From contig NZ_JAAMQM010000022.1 in NCBI RefSeq assembly GCF_013523055.1, forward strand, positions 1 to 64,000: a stretch of DNA of 64,000 nucleotides. Reading direction: 5' to 3'. The notes beneath the pieces were generated by a model, which searched no databases, had not been told where the DNA came from, and saw only the letters and a program-made list of their open reading frames with translations. The position numbers were made by a program, and so were the translations under genes. This DNA comes from Pseudomonas capeferrum. GTDB lineage: Bacteria > Pseudomonadota > Gammaproteobacteria > Pseudomonadales > Pseudomonadaceae. How positions within the stretch are numbered: the stretch's first letter is position 1; each line of letters starts with the position of its first letter. Shown in pieces: positions 51,303 to 60,907 of this stretch.

Positions 51303-53330
51303 ATGAATGACGAGCATCACGGCATTCCCGCAAACCCGCGGGACTGGCCGAAAACCTTGTTTTATGTAGCGTTGCTGTTTTCGATCTTTCAGATCGTCAC
51401 GGCAGCCTTTTCTCCCCTCTCAAGCCAGGTGCTACGCGCGGTACATGTCGGTTTCCTGCTCTGGGTAGTCTTCCTGAGCTATCCGGCTTGCGGCAAAGCC
51501 CGCCCCTGGCAACCGCTGGCCTGGCTGCTCAGCCTGGCAGGCATCGTCACTGCCGTGTATCAGTGGGTGTTCGAGGCGGACCTGATCCAGCGCTCCGGCG
51601 ACCTGACACCGGCAGACATGGTGATCGGTATCCTGCTGATCGCCTTGGTCTTCGAAGCCGCCCGACGGGTGATGGGGATCGCCCTGCCGATCATCTGTGG
51701 CCTGTTCCTGGCCTACGGTCTGTTCGGCGAGTACCTGCCCGGCGCACTGGCGCACCGGGGCTATGGGGTCGACCAGATCATCAATCAACTGTCGTTTGGT
51801 ACCGAAGGGCTCTATGGGACACCGACCTATGTGTCGGCTACCTATATCTTTCTGTTCATCCTGTTCGGCGCCTTCCTGGAACAGGCGGGCATGATCAAGC
51901 TGTTTACCGACTTCGCGATGGGATTGTTCGGCCACAAGCTGGGGGGACCGGCCAAGGTGGCCGTCGCCTCGTCAGCCTTGATGGGGACCATTACCGGCTC
52001 GGGGATTGCCAACGTCGTGACGACAGGGCAATTCACCATTCCTCTGATGAAGCGCTTTGGCTATCGGCCCGCCTTCGCCGGCGGGGTGGAAGCCACCTCC
52101 AGCATGGGCAGCCAGATCATGCCGCCGGTGATGGGTGCGGTAGCCTTCATCATGGCTGAGACCATCAATGTGCCGTACGTGGAAATTGCCAAGGCCGCAT
52201 TGATACCCGCCATGCTTTATTTCGGCTCGGTGTTCTGGATGGTTCATCTGGAAGCCAAGCGCTCCAACCTCAAGGGATTGCCCAAGGACCAATGCCCCAG
52301 CGCATTCGGCGCCGTAAAGCAAAGCTGGTACCTGCTGATTCCCCTGCTGGTGCTGGTCTACCTGCTGTTTTCCGGGCGCACCCCGCTGTTCTCCGGCATG
52401 GTCGGATTGGCGTTGACGGCCATCGTGATTCTCGGCTCAGCGATCATTCTCAGGGTGCGGCACCTCGGCCTGCGCTGTGCGTTCTGGATTGCGCTGGGCG
52501 TGCTGTGCACAGGCTTCTTTCAACTTGGGATCGCCGTCATCTTCGCGGTCATTGCGGTGCTGGTGTTGGTGTGCTGGTGCCTCAAAGGCGGGCGGGAAAC
52601 GCTGCTCATCTGCCTGCACGCACTGGTCGAAGGCGCACGCCACGCGGTTCCTGTGGGGATCGCCTGCGCATTGGTGGGCGTGATCATCGGTATCGTTTCG
52701 CTCACGGGCGTGGCCTCGACCTTTGCCGGCTACATATTGGCCATTGGCCGAGACAACCTGCTGCTGTCACTGATACTGACGATGGTCACCTGCCTGGTGC
52801 TGGGCATGGGCATACCGACCATCCCCAATTACATCATCACCAGCTCGATCGCAGCGCCTGCCCTGCTGGAACTGGGTGTGCCGCTGATCGTGTCGCACAT
52901 GTTCGTGTTCTATTTCGGCATCCTCGCCGACCTGACACCACCGGTCGCCCTCGCCTGCTTTGCCGCAGCCCCCATCGCGAAAGAAAGCGGATTCAGAATC
53001 AGCCTCTGGGCGGTGCGCATCGCGCTGGCAGGTTTCGTCATTCCGTTCATGGCGGTCTACAACCCGGCGCTGATGCTGCAAGGTGACGATTTGTGGATGA
53101 CTGTCTACATGCTGGTCAAGACCCTTCTGGCGGTCGGCCTCTGGGGAGTGGCGTCCACTGGTTATCTGCAACAGAAAATGGCCATCTGGGAACGCTTGTT
53201 GAGTCTTGGCGCGGGGGCCCTGTTGATCGTGTCGCTGCCGCTGACCGATGAAATCGGCTTCGTACTCGGGATTCTGGTACTGCTTCAGCACGTCTGGCGG
53301 TCCAGGCACGCAAGGATGGCCAATGCATGA
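51303..53330 (+). CDS. TRAP transporter fused permease (DctQM, TAXI type)
   Basis: The protein has 675 residues and about 18 hydrophobic segments; small (Q) and large (M) TRAP permease parts are joined. GLFGHKLGGPAKVAVASSALMG, GSGIANVVTTGQFTIPLMK and MGSQIMPPVMGAVAF are typical of the DctM domain in TAXI systems. It moves the solute delivered by the TAXI receptor with sodium. Its stop overlaps the start of the DUF1850 gene (ATGA). Confidence 0.93.
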   Translation: MNDEHHGIPANPRDWPKTLFYVALLFSIFQIVTAAFSPLSSQVLRAVHVGFLLWVVFLSYPACGKARPWQPLAWLLSLAGIVTAVYQWVFEADLIQRSGDLTPADMVIGILLIALVFEAARRVMGIALPIICGLFLAYGLFGEYLPGALAHRGYGVDQIINQLSFGTEGLYGTPTYVSATYIFLFILFGAFLEQAGMIKLFTDFAMGLFGHKLGGPAKVAVASSALMGTITGSGIANVVTTGQFTIPLMKRFGYRPAFAGGVEATSSMGSQIMPPVMGAVAFIMAETINVPYVEIAKAALIPAMLYFGSVFWMVHLEAKRSNLKGLPKDQCPSAFGAVKQSWYLLIPLLVLVYLLFSGRTPLFSGMVGLALTAIVILGSAIILRVRHLGLRCAFWIALGVLCTGFFQLGIAVIFAVIAVLVLVCWCLKGGRETLLICLHALVEGARHAVPVGIACALVGVIIGIVSLTGVASTFAGYILAIGRDNLLLSLILTMVTCLVLGMGIPTIPNYIITSSIAAPALLELGVPLIVSHMFVFYFGILADLTPPVALACFAAAPIAKESGFRISLWAVRIALAGFVIPFMAVYNPALMLQGDDLWMTVYMLVKTLLAVGLWGVASTGYLQQKMAIWERLLSLGAGALLIVSLPLTDEIGFVLGILVLLQHVWRSRHARMANA

Positions 53331-53746
53331 TCGACTTGTGCCTGGGTCTGGCCGGCAGTGTTTGGGCGCAGTTGCCGGTGTCGCATTTCACATTGGCGTG
53401 GAACCACAGCATCGAAAAGATTCGTTGGGAGGAAGACTATCGCGTCACCCGCGAAGGCTTGGTCCTGGAGGAAGCCAGGATTCGAGGTAGCGGTGCGGGA
53501 ATGGAGATACCTGACGACGCTCGACTGGAAAACGGCAGTTGGCACTTTCAGCGCCTCTTGCAGCCCCTGCAACCTCTGAGGCTAGGGCGAACCCCGGAGG
53601 CTGGCGACTACCAACTGTGCGTCGACGGGACGTGTCGATTCATGAGCCGATGGGTCGGATCACCCACCAACAGCCAGCCTTTCATACAGCTATGGAGTTG
53701 CGAGGCAGTCAGGCAACCATCGCAGGACAATCCTCGAGCGAACTGA
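53327..53746 (+). CDS. DUF1850 protein, TAXI-TRAP partner
   Basis: The protein has 139 residues. FTLAWNHSIEKIRWEEDYRV and IRGSGAGMEIPDDA carry the DUF1850 signature. Such genes regularly follow TAXI-TRAP permeases and are thought to be accessory parts; the role is unknown. The N-terminus has a short hydrophobic stretch (residues 3-15) that could be a truncated signal. The last 25 residues are atypical and may be extra read-out past the domain. Confidence 0.8.
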   Translation: MIDLCLGLAGSVWAQLPVSHFTLAWNHSIEKIRWEEDYRVTREGLVLEEARIRGSGAGMEIPDDARLENGSWHFQRLLQPLQPLRLGRTPEAGDYQLCVDGTCRFMSRWVGSPTNSQPFIQLWSCEAVRQPSQDNPRAN

Positions 53747-53884
53747 ACACTTCGCCAATCCGCCATAGAGAAGACAAGCGTGGCCGGCAAGACCCGCAGT
53801 CGCTAACCGGCAAGCGCGGACATTCTCAGGTAAGCACGCGCCGCAGGAAAGCCCGAGTCCCGCCTGGAGACTCAGGCCAGGTCG

Positions 53885-54487
53885 CTAGATCAGCTCAAGA
53901 ATCTCCTCAAGGCTTTCCACCGCACGCAGATCCGGCGCGGCGTCGAGCGTGGAAATCGACGGGTTCACCAGAAAACCCTGCGTCGCCCGCCGCAGCATGT
54001 TGATGTCATTGAAGGCATCGCCAACCGCCAGCACTCGCTGACCTTCGGCGAGGGCCTTGTCGACAGGCTCTTCCTTCCCTCGGCGTGGGTAGTAGTCGCA
54101 GCCCGAGACAAACCCGTGGCTATCTGCCGTCAAGCGGTGACACCAGGTCGTTGGCTCGCCCAGCGCCTGCAGCAGTGGGTCTGCCAGCTCATGGAAGCAG
54201 TCGGAGATGATGTTGACTCGATAACCTCTGGCTTCCAATGCCTGCAGAAACGCCACGGCACCGGCGAACGGTTCGACCGTAGCGAGGATCCGTTGGACAT
54301 CGCTCAAGGTGATCCCATGCTCGCGCAGCAGGGCGATGCGCTGGCGCATGAGCGCATCATAGTCAGGGATCTCCCTGGTCGTGGCGAACAGCTCCCTGAT
54401 GCCGGTGCGCACCGCGATCGCCGGCCACAACTCGGGCACCAGCACGCCTTCCAGGTCGATGCAGGCCAGTTTGCTCAAGGCGCCCAT
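53885..54487 (-). CDS. HAD phosphatase, ThrH-like
   Basis: The protein has 200 residues from the ATG at 54487. DLEGVLVPE (D11 nucleophile, E13) is the variant HAD motif of ThrH, the Pseudomonas phosphoserine phosphatase with homoserine kinase side activity. ISDCFHEL gives motif II and VGDAFNDINML motif IV. It is distinct enough to be a paralogue rather than thrH itself. The start overlaps the stop of the LysE gene (ATGA), so the two are co-translated. An upstream frame to 54631 lies inside LysE and is not used. Confidence 0.8.
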   Translation of the reverse strand: MGALSKLACIDLEGVLVPELWPAIAVRTGIRELFATTREIPDYDALMRQRIALLREHGITLSDVQRILATVEPFAGAVAFLQALEARGYRVNIISDCFHELADPLLQALGEPTTWCHRLTADSHGFVSGCDYYPRRGKEEPVDKALAEGQRVLAVGDAFNDINMLRRATQGFLVNPSISTLDAAPDLRAVESLEEILELI

Positions 54488-55104
54488 CAGCGTGCCAGCC
54501 CAGGCAGCACCAGGCTCACGCCTAGCCCGATGAGGACGGTGCCGATCACCTTGTCGACGATATGCTGCTTGGCCAGCATGCGCTGGCGCAGGGCCTCGGC
54601 CGAGAAGAACAGGGCAACGAAGCTGAACCACACCCAGTGCGAGAACGACATGAACAGCCCGTAAGCGAAGTTGGTCGCCAAGCTGTTGCTGACCTGCACC
54701 ACTTGGCTATAGGTAGCCACCACGAACAGCATGGTCTTCGGGTTCAGCGCATTGGTCAAAAACCCCATGGCGAAGGCCTTGCCGGCGGACGGGCGCGGCC
54801 CGGTGGCGGTTCCCAGTTGCACAGTGGACTTGCTGGTCAGCGACTTCCAGCCCAGGTAGATCAGATAACCCGCGCCGAGAGCCTTCATGGCCATGAACAG
54901 CAACGGAGAGTGGGTAATGACCAGGGCGATGCCCAGCACGGTATAGAACACGTGCACCTGCACCCCGCAGGCGATGCCGAAGGCAGCCATGAGCCCGCTG
55001 CTGCGCCCGTAGGCGTAGCTGTTGCGGGTGACCATCGCGAAGTCGGGGCCTGGACTGATCACTGCAAGGATGGTGATTGCGGCTACGGCTATCAATTCGT
55101 TCAT
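54487..55104 (-). CDS. LysE/RhtB family amino-acid exporter
   Basis: The protein has 205 residues and six membrane segments. ISPGPDFAMVTRNSYAYGRSS is the family's N-terminal signature, and FLTNALNPKTMLF the middle motif. It exports an amino acid or derivative. The ATG at 55104 has GGAG eight bases upstream; an ATG at 55125 is less likely. The neighbours, a dioxygenase and a HAD phosphatase, suggest a modified amino acid as cargo (inference). Confidence 0.9.
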   Translation of the reverse strand: MNELIAVAAITILAVISPGPDFAMVTRNSYAYGRSSGLMAAFGIACGVQVHVFYTVLGIALVITHSPLLFMAMKALGAGYLIYLGWKSLTSKSTVQLGTATGPRPSAGKAFAMGFLTNALNPKTMLFVVATYSQVVQVSNSLATNFAYGLFMSFSHWVWFSFVALFFSAEALRQRMLAKQHIVDKVIGTVLIGLGVSLVLPGLAR

Positions 55105-55149
55105 GCAAGGACTCCGAGGCGGCATGGTCCGGCCATGCCGCCGTATCGT

Positions 55150-55929
55150 TCAGCGTTTGCTGAAGGTGATGACAAGCACATCCCGGTAGGCGGGTTGCAG
55201 CGGATCGAGCTGGATGATGGGCGTGACTCCGTGCAGGGTCTGCTCATCGTTGACGATGGCCGCCTCCATCGCCTCGGAAAGGGTGTACTGACTCAGCGGA
55301 CGTTTGTTGCGGTCGTAGATGCTGGTCTCGCCGTTGACCACGTTCACCCGATTGACCATCATCATGAACACGAAATTGACGCCGTCGCGGTGCACCCCTT
55401 CCGGAGTGGGCGAAGCCGCCAGCTGCGAGGCATTGATGCGGAACTGGTGCACCTCGATGTGCCAGGTGTAATACGGCGCCAGACGGCTGAACGTGGTGCA
55501 GCACAGTTCCAGTGCTGCGGTCATGACCTTGTTCTGCGCGGTGCCGGGCTCGATCGGGGCGAAGTGTCGGGCGATGCCACCGTTGAGGGTGTTGTAGTCC
55601 AGGCTTTGATAATGCGGCTGATGGGCCTCGAGCCTTGGGCAGATGCTGCCAGGGTTGGCGCTGTAGGTCGCATGACGGCGCAAGCGATAGGTGCCCCTGT
55701 CCTTCATGAACATGTCCTGCTCCAGACGGTTCCAGCTTTCCTGAAACTCGGCCCAGTCTTCCAGGGCGTCCGGCTCGATGACGCTGAGCAGGCTGGCGAT
55801 CTTGCGCGCGGGCAGGAAAGCAAAATCCTTTTGCGCTACGATTTCGCACAGGTTCTGAACGCTGTGCTGGCTGGCGAAATACGCTTCCGTTCGCTGATCC
55901 TGTGGGGTGACGCGCTCCCTCGTGTTCAT
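55150..55929 (-). CDS. 2-oxoglutarate/Fe(II) dioxygenase family protein (isoleucine-hydroxylase-like)
   Basis: The protein has 259 residues from the ATG at 55929, with AAGGAGGG upstream. H180, D182 and H233 (GVHRDGVNF and TLHGVTP) form the facial metal triad, and NGETSIYD follows as in the PF10014 family, which holds free L-isoleucine and L-leucine hydroxylases. It would hydroxylate a free amino acid using 2-oxoglutarate and O2; the substrate is inferred from family only. It lies 45 bp before the LysE gene, likely one operon, and is divergent from a LysR gene. Confidence 0.8.
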   Translation of the reverse strand: MNTRERVTPQDQRTEAYFASQHSVQNLCEIVAQKDFAFLPARKIASLLSVIEPDALEDWAEFQESWNRLEQDMFMKDRGTYRLRRHATYSANPGSICPRLEAHQPHYQSLDYNTLNGGIARHFAPIEPGTAQNKVMTAALELCCTTFSRLAPYYTWHIEVHQFRINASQLAASPTPEGVHRDGVNFVFMMMVNRVNVVNGETSIYDRNKRPLSQYTLSEAMEAAIVNDEQTLHGVTPIIQLDPLQPAYRDVLVITFSKR

Positions 55930-56050
55930 CGGCTCCCTCCTTTTGGCTCCCCACTCATGCTTGAGTGCTAGGTGGCAAGGATCATGGCAATTTGCCTGAC
56001 AGAAGAAAAACGATTTATATACTCTGAATCTGTGAGAAATCATCGCCTAT

Positions 56051-56935
56051 ATGAAGCTCCCTGCATTGACGTCTTTCCATTTCTTCACGGTCGCCGCACA
56101 GACCGAGAGCTTCGTGCAGGCGGCACGCCTGCTGCACGTCACCCACGGCGCGGTCAGCCGTCAGGTACGGTTGCTGGAGGAAGCCATCGGCGTCGAGCTG
56201 TTCGAGCGCCGCAACCGGGCGATCTTCCTCAATGACGCCGGCAGGCTGCTGTACAACGTCACCCGCCCCTTCTTCGAGCAGCTCGAAGGCACCGTCTACC
56301 GACTGCAGCGAGAAGCGCGCGAGGAGGTGCTGGTGGTGTCCTGCGAACCTACCATCGCCATGAAATGGCTGATCCTCCGCCTGCCTGATTTCCAGGCGGC
56401 CCACCCGAACCTGCAATTGCAGCTGCTGGCTGCCGGCGGACCTATCGACTTCGCCCGTTCAGGCGCGGACGTGGCGGTACGTCGCGACGACTTCCACTGG
56501 GATAAGTCGATACACAGCGAGACGATCTGCGAGGAATGGATCGGGCCAGTCTGCACCCCGACGCTGCGGCCCGAAGGCCAGCGGCTCGATGGCCTGCGCC
56601 TGCTGCGCAGCAAGACCCGGCCCTTGGCCTGGGACAACTGGATGCGCCTGGTGGACGTCGCGGCCCCGGAAGCGACGTGGTTGGAATACGAGCACTTCTA
56701 TCTCTGCATCCAGGCGGCTGCGGCGGGGTTGGGGGTCAGCATGGCGTCCTTGCTGATGGTTCAGGATGAGCTGGAGTCGGGACAGCTGGTTGCGCCGTTC
56801 GGCTTCAGGCGGGATGGCTCGAGGTACTGCCTGCTGTCACCTCGCTCGTTCGATGACGGTTCCAAGTGCAGGGTGTTTCTTGACTGGATCACCGAGCAGA
56901 TGGCGGACAGTGCCCGGAGGGTCGAGGCGCAGTGA
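56051..56935 (+). CDS. LysR-family transcription regulator (GcvA-like)
   Basis: The protein has 294 residues. The helix-turn-helix occupies residues 1-60 (FVQAARLLHVTHGAVSRQVR) and the periplasmic-binding-like ligand domain follows from about 90 (VSCEPTIAMKWLILRLPDFQ). It is transcribed away from the dioxygenase, LysE and HAD operon with 121 bp between starts, so it most likely controls that operon. Confidence 0.9.
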   Translation: MKLPALTSFHFFTVAAQTESFVQAARLLHVTHGAVSRQVRLLEEAIGVELFERRNRAIFLNDAGRLLYNVTRPFFEQLEGTVYRLQREAREEVLVVSCEPTIAMKWLILRLPDFQAAHPNLQLQLLAAGGPIDFARSGADVAVRRDDFHWDKSIHSETICEEWIGPVCTPTLRPEGQRLDGLRLLRSKTRPLAWDNWMRLVDVAAPEATWLEYEHFYLCIQAAAAGLGVSMASLLMVQDELESGQLVAPFGFRRDGSRYCLLSPRSFDDGSKCRVFLDWITEQMADSARRVEAQ

Positions 56936-57074
56936 TAAGCGACGATGGGGCTACGTCTGCCCCCAATCATGGATCGGCCAGACCGATGGCCGCCGGACGA
57001 CCGTTTTCTACCTGACCTCGGCCCTTCGCGGCAGGCAACCCACAGCCAAATCGGGCTGCTTGGCAGATGCGATC

Positions 57075-57165
57075 CTTGTGGGAGCGGGTTCACCCGCGAA
57101 CACCGGCAAAGCCGGTGCCATGCACCGCGTCGCATTCTTCGCGGGTAAACCCGCTCCCACAGGGT
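57075..57165. repeat. P. putida-type REP pair (inverted, BIME)
   Basis: TTGTGGGAGCGGGTTCACCC (from 57077) and its inverted partner CGCGGGTAAACCCGCTCCCA (to about 57160) face each other across CACCGGCAAAGCCGGTGCC. This matches the REP of P. putida and supports the group assignment. The rest of the 434-bp gap 56936-57369 holds no gene; the marR promoter should lie near 57310-57345, where TTATACTT is seen. Confidence 0.85.
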
Positions 57166-57369
57166 ACGCGCAGTGCTTGCGGGCGTTGATTACTTCGCAT
57201 GCTCAGAAGTTTGATGATGCGGTGTCTAGGCCAGCCCGATTCTCGCCCTTACTACCGCATCAAATACACCATCCCCTTAAGACCCCCCACAACTGTTTCC
57301 AGACGACCCGCATCGGTTATACTTCTTAACGATTTCCAACCACCTTCACCCTCTGACGCACGAGATCGC

Positions 57370-57834
57370 ATGAAGACATCCCCTGCACTTCAATCCGGCG
57401 CCGACAGCAGCGAGACCTCTGCGCCGACAGACCTCAACGATCTGGTTGGCTACGCCTTGCGCCGCGTGCAGATGAAGGTGTTTCAACACCTTGTCGAGTG
57501 TCTGACGCCCTACGACCTGCGGCCCGCGCAATTTTCCGCGCTGGCGATCATCGCGCAGAACCCAGGCCCCACGCAGGCCGAACTGGCCAAGGCCTTGAAC
57601 ATCGAGCCGCCGCAGGTGGTGCCACTGCTCAACAAACTCGAAGAAGCGGGCCTGGCACTGCGGGTACGCAGCAAGGCAGACAAGCGCTCTTATGGCCTGT
57701 ACTTGAGCAAGGCGGGCGAGAAACTGCTGAAAACGCTTTACGGGGTCGCCGAAGAAAGCGACCGGGCCGCGACTGCCAACCTGGACGATGACGAACGCCA
57801 GCAATTACTCACCCTGCTGCGCAAGGCCTATTAG
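57370..57834 (+). CDS. MarR-family regulator
   Basis: The protein has 154 residues. The winged helix reads LRPAQFSALAIIAQNPGPTQ and then LAKALNIEPPQVVPLLNKL, with RVRSKADKRSYGLYLSKAG as wing. It could be the ferulate regulator (FerR of P. putida/P. fluorescens is a MarR protein that answers to feruloyl-CoA). Here it lies convergent to acd, at the far end of the operon, whereas I remember ferR of strain KT2440 next to ech, so identity is unsure. The ATG at 57370 is the best start by domain limits. Confidence 0.82.
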   Translation: MKTSPALQSGADSSETSAPTDLNDLVGYALRRVQMKVFQHLVECLTPYDLRPAQFSALAIIAQNPGPTQAELAKALNIEPPQVVPLLNKLEEAGLALRVRSKADKRSYGLYLSKAGEKLLKTLYGVAEESDRAATANLDDDERQQLLTLLRKAY

Positions 57835-57904
57835 CGCGGCATCGGGATCAAGCTGGGCCACCCATGCCAAGCCTGGTGACCGGCTGCGGATGGTGACGCC
57901 GATC

Positions 57905-59647
57905 TCAGAATACAAACGGCAAAGGCTGCTCGGCCGCTTGCAGGCGCTGCAGCCGATACTCAACACGTAGCCACAACTGGTCAAAGAAAAAAGCCGCCGT
58001 CTGGCGTTTGCGCCGATAGAACGGCTGATCCTCGTGCATCAGCGCCAATCGCGCCGCCCGGGCCCACGCATGGCCCAACAGCAGCATCGCCAATGCCTGT
58101 AGAAAATCACCAGCGGCTCTGTAGGCATATTCCTTGTCCTCATGCTGATGAAGCCCACGCACCCAAGACCGCAACCTGTCGCTGGCGACGCGCAACTGCC
58201 GCGCCCAGCGAATGCCTTCGTCATCGCTCGCCAGCGCAGCATCTTCAAGCACGTCGTCCAGCAGCGCTTCAAGCGCCTCGCCACGATCGCCGAGCACCTT
58301 GCGCAGGAGTAGATCGTTGGCCTGGATCTCATTGGTACCCTCGTAGATCATGGCCACGCGGCTGTCGCGCAAGGTCTGCTCGATGCCCGATTCGGTGACG
58401 TAACCGTAACCGCCGAAGACCTGCAGCGCTTCGCTGGCCAGTTGGAACCCTTGCTCGGTGAAGAAGGCCTTGACCATTGGCGTCAGCAACGCGATGCGCG
58501 CTTCCAGCGTTTGCCGGGCCACGCCTTGCGCCTGTTCGGCAAGATCGATCAGGTGAGCGCACCAGTAGCCGATGGCACGCATCCCTTCGGTCAACGCTCG
58601 AGACTGCCATAACACCTGGCGCACGGCCGGGTGGAAAGCGACAGGATCCGCAGCCGCGACCTGAGCACCTTCGGGGCGGATCACAGCGCGCATCTGCACG
58701 CGCTCCTGCGCATAAGCGAATGCGCGCTGACCCGCGCTTTCCGCATGGGCCAAGCCCTGTAGGCCCACGTAGGTACGGGCGCTGTTCATCATCACGAACA
58801 GAGCCGCCAGGCCGCGATGGGGTTCGCCGATCAGCCAGCCCTGGGCCTGGGTGAAGCTCAGACTGCAGGTGGCACTGGCGTGGATGCCCATCTTGTGTTC
58901 AATGCCGGTGCAATGCACGCCATTGGGCTGGCCTTGCACCGTCAACTTGGGTACCAGAAACAGAGAAATCCCACGACTACCCGCGGGGGCACCGGGCAGG
59001 CGCGCCAACACCAGGTGCACGATATTGTCGGTCAGGTCGTGCTCGCCCCCAGATATGAACACTTTGTTGCCAGTAAGCCGATAAGTGCCTGATTCATCCA
59101 TCACCGCCTGAGTGCGTAGCAGACCCACATCGCTACCGGCCTGGGGTTCGGTCAGGCACATGGTGGGCAGGCATTCACCGCTGACGATCTTGCCGAGCCA
59201 GGTCTGGCGAAGCTCTGGAGAGCCAAACTGAAGCAGGCATTGGTAGGCGCCATGGGCAATGCCGCTGTACATGGCCCAGCCATGATTGCAGGCGTAGATC
59301 ACTTCATGCAGGGCAGCGCCGAGCAGCAGCGGCAGGCCCTGGCCGCCGTGTTCCACCGCGCAGACCAGGCCTGGCCAGCCGCCTTCCACATAGCGCTGAT
59401 AGGCCTGGCGAAACCCCATTGGCGTGCTCACGTGGCCGTCCTGAAAATGGCAGCCTTCGCGATCGCCGCTCATGTTCAAGGGCAGCAGCTGGTTTTCTGC
59501 GAAGCGCGCGCCCTCCTCCAGCAACTGCTGGGCCAGGGCGCTGTCCACATCGGCGAAGCGCTCGGATTCGGCCCAAGCCGCCGGTGCTTGCAGCCATTGT
59601 TCGATCACAAACCGGATGTCTTGCAGCGGAGCGCGATAAGTCGACAC
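57905..59647 (-). CDS. acd: Acyl-CoA dehydrogenase of the ferulate cluster
   Basis: The protein has 580 residues and a GTG start with AAGGAG seven bases upstream. CLTEPQAGSDVGLLRT and FGGYGYVTESGIEQTLRDSR are family motifs; IYEGTNEIQ has the catalytic Glu. The length (with a 130-residue C-terminal extension) is that of the AcdA-type enzymes. In P. putida acd stands with aat, fcs, vdh and ech. It was proposed to act in a beta-oxidation branch of ferulate breakdown, though the hydratase/lyase route is the main one. Confidence 0.9.
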   Translation of the reverse strand: MSTYRAPLQDIRFVIEQWLQAPAAWAESERFADVDSALAQQLLEEGARFAENQLLPLNMSGDREGCHFQDGHVSTPMGFRQAYQRYVEGGWPGLVCAVEHGGQGLPLLLGAALHEVIYACNHGWAMYSGIAHGAYQCLLQFGSPELRQTWLGKIVSGECLPTMCLTEPQAGSDVGLLRTQAVMDESGTYRLTGNKVFISGGEHDLTDNIVHLVLARLPGAPAGSRGISLFLVPKLTVQGQPNGVHCTGIEHKMGIHASATCSLSFTQAQGWLIGEPHRGLAALFVMMNSARTYVGLQGLAHAESAGQRAFAYAQERVQMRAVIRPEGAQVAAADPVAFHPAVRQVLWQSRALTEGMRAIGYWCAHLIDLAEQAQGVARQTLEARIALLTPMVKAFFTEQGFQLASEALQVFGGYGYVTESGIEQTLRDSRVAMIYEGTNEIQANDLLLRKVLGDRGEALEALLDDVLEDAALASDDEGIRWARQLRVASDRLRSWVRGLHQHEDKEYAYRAAGDFLQALAMLLLGHAWARAARLALMHEDQPFYRRKRQTAAFFFDQLWLRVEYRLQRLQAAEQPLPFVF

Positions 59648-59659
59648 GTGAAACTCCTT

Positions 59660-60907
59660 TCAGGCAACAGCCAAGGGATTTTCCAACAGCAAGGCCATGC
59701 CCTGGCCACCACCGACGCAGGCCGACGCCACACCATAACGCTGCCCACTGGCGCGCAGTTGTCGGGCAACGCTGATGACCAGGCGCAAACCGGTAGCGGC
59801 CAGTGGATGGCCCAAGGCGATAGCGCCGCCACAGGCGTTCAGGCGTTCAGGCGCGATGCCCAGGGATCGCTGGACCGCCACGATCTGCGCGCCCTGGGCC
59901 TCATTGATTTCGAAGCAGGCGATATCGTCCAGCGAGAGCCCTGCCCGCTCCAGCAGCAAGCGGATGGCTGGCACCGGGCCTAGCCCCATCACCTCGGGCG
60001 CCACGCCCACCACGCTGCTGGCACGCAACCAGGCCAAGGGTTTGCGCCCGGCCAGCCTTTCGGCCGAGCACATCAGCACAGCGGCCGCGCCATCCACTAC
60101 CGCGCAACTATTGCCCGCGGTTTGCACGCCTTGCGGGTAGAGCGGTGAAAGCTGCTGCAGACGCTGCGGGGATGTGGCACGCGGATGGCTGTCTTCAGTG
60201 ACGGCTTCGATGCCGCGCGGCAGACGAATACCGCGCGGCAGCAAGCCGGGCGCTTCGAACATTTCGTTGGAGACGCTGACGCATTCGTCGGTAAACCACC
60301 CTTGCGCCCGTGCGGCCATGGCGCGCGCGAAGCTCTGGGCCGCCCATGCGTCTACCGCTGCCCGGGAGATCTGGTATTGCCGGGCGATATTCTCGGCAGT
60401 CTGGATCATGCTGATGCCCACTGCGGGGTCGAACAATGCTTCCCAGAGGAAGTCCTTGAAGCCGACTTCGCCGCCCAGCCGAAAGCCGCCACGATGGGTG
60501 TAGGCAACGATCGGATTGCGTGACATCGATTCGGCCGCCACACACAGCACCGTGCCTGCTTCCCCCGCCTGGATCTGCTCACCCGCCTGGCGCAGCAATT
60601 CGAAACCGGTCGCGCAGATCCGTTGCACCATGAGCGCCGGCACCGCCTGGTCGACCCCGCAGTAGAGTCCGATATGCCTGGGCAGCATGTAGGCATCGAA
60701 GTCCGCCTGGGCCATGGACCCAGCCAGCACGCTGTCTACCTCGCTTGCGTCCAGCCTGGCCCGCTGCAACACAGCACGGCCGGCCTTGATGCCCAGATCG
60801 GTAGGCGAGACTAGACCGAGCGGGCCATTGAGGTCGACCCACGGCGTCCGTATCCCGTCGAGCAACGCGGTCGCCGGAAAAGCGCGAAACTGACCGCGGG
60901 CCTTCAT
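59660..60907 (-). CDS. aat: Beta-ketothiolase/acetyl-CoA acetyltransferase of the ferulate cluster
   Basis: The protein has 415 residues. The thiolase Cys is C98 (RICATGF), the NEAQ motif is in FEINEAQGAQ, and ALGHPLAATG and CVGGGQG close the active site. It would split a 3-ketoacyl-CoA. The ATG overlaps the stop of fcs by 4 bases (ATGA), and 12 bp separate it from acd. Confidence 0.9.
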   Translation of the reverse strand: MKARGQFRAFPATALLDGIRTPWVDLNGPLGLVSPTDLGIKAGRAVLQRARLDASEVDSVLAGSMAQADFDAYMLPRHIGLYCGVDQAVPALMVQRICATGFELLRQAGEQIQAGEAGTVLCVAAESMSRNPIVAYTHRGGFRLGGEVGFKDFLWEALFDPAVGISMIQTAENIARQYQISRAAVDAWAAQSFARAMAARAQGWFTDECVSVSNEMFEAPGLLPRGIRLPRGIEAVTEDSHPRATSPQRLQQLSPLYPQGVQTAGNSCAVVDGAAAVLMCSAERLAGRKPLAWLRASSVVGVAPEVMGLGPVPAIRLLLERAGLSLDDIACFEINEAQGAQIVAVQRSLGIAPERLNACGGAIALGHPLAATGLRLVISVARQLRASGQRYGVASACVGGGQGMALLLENPLAVA

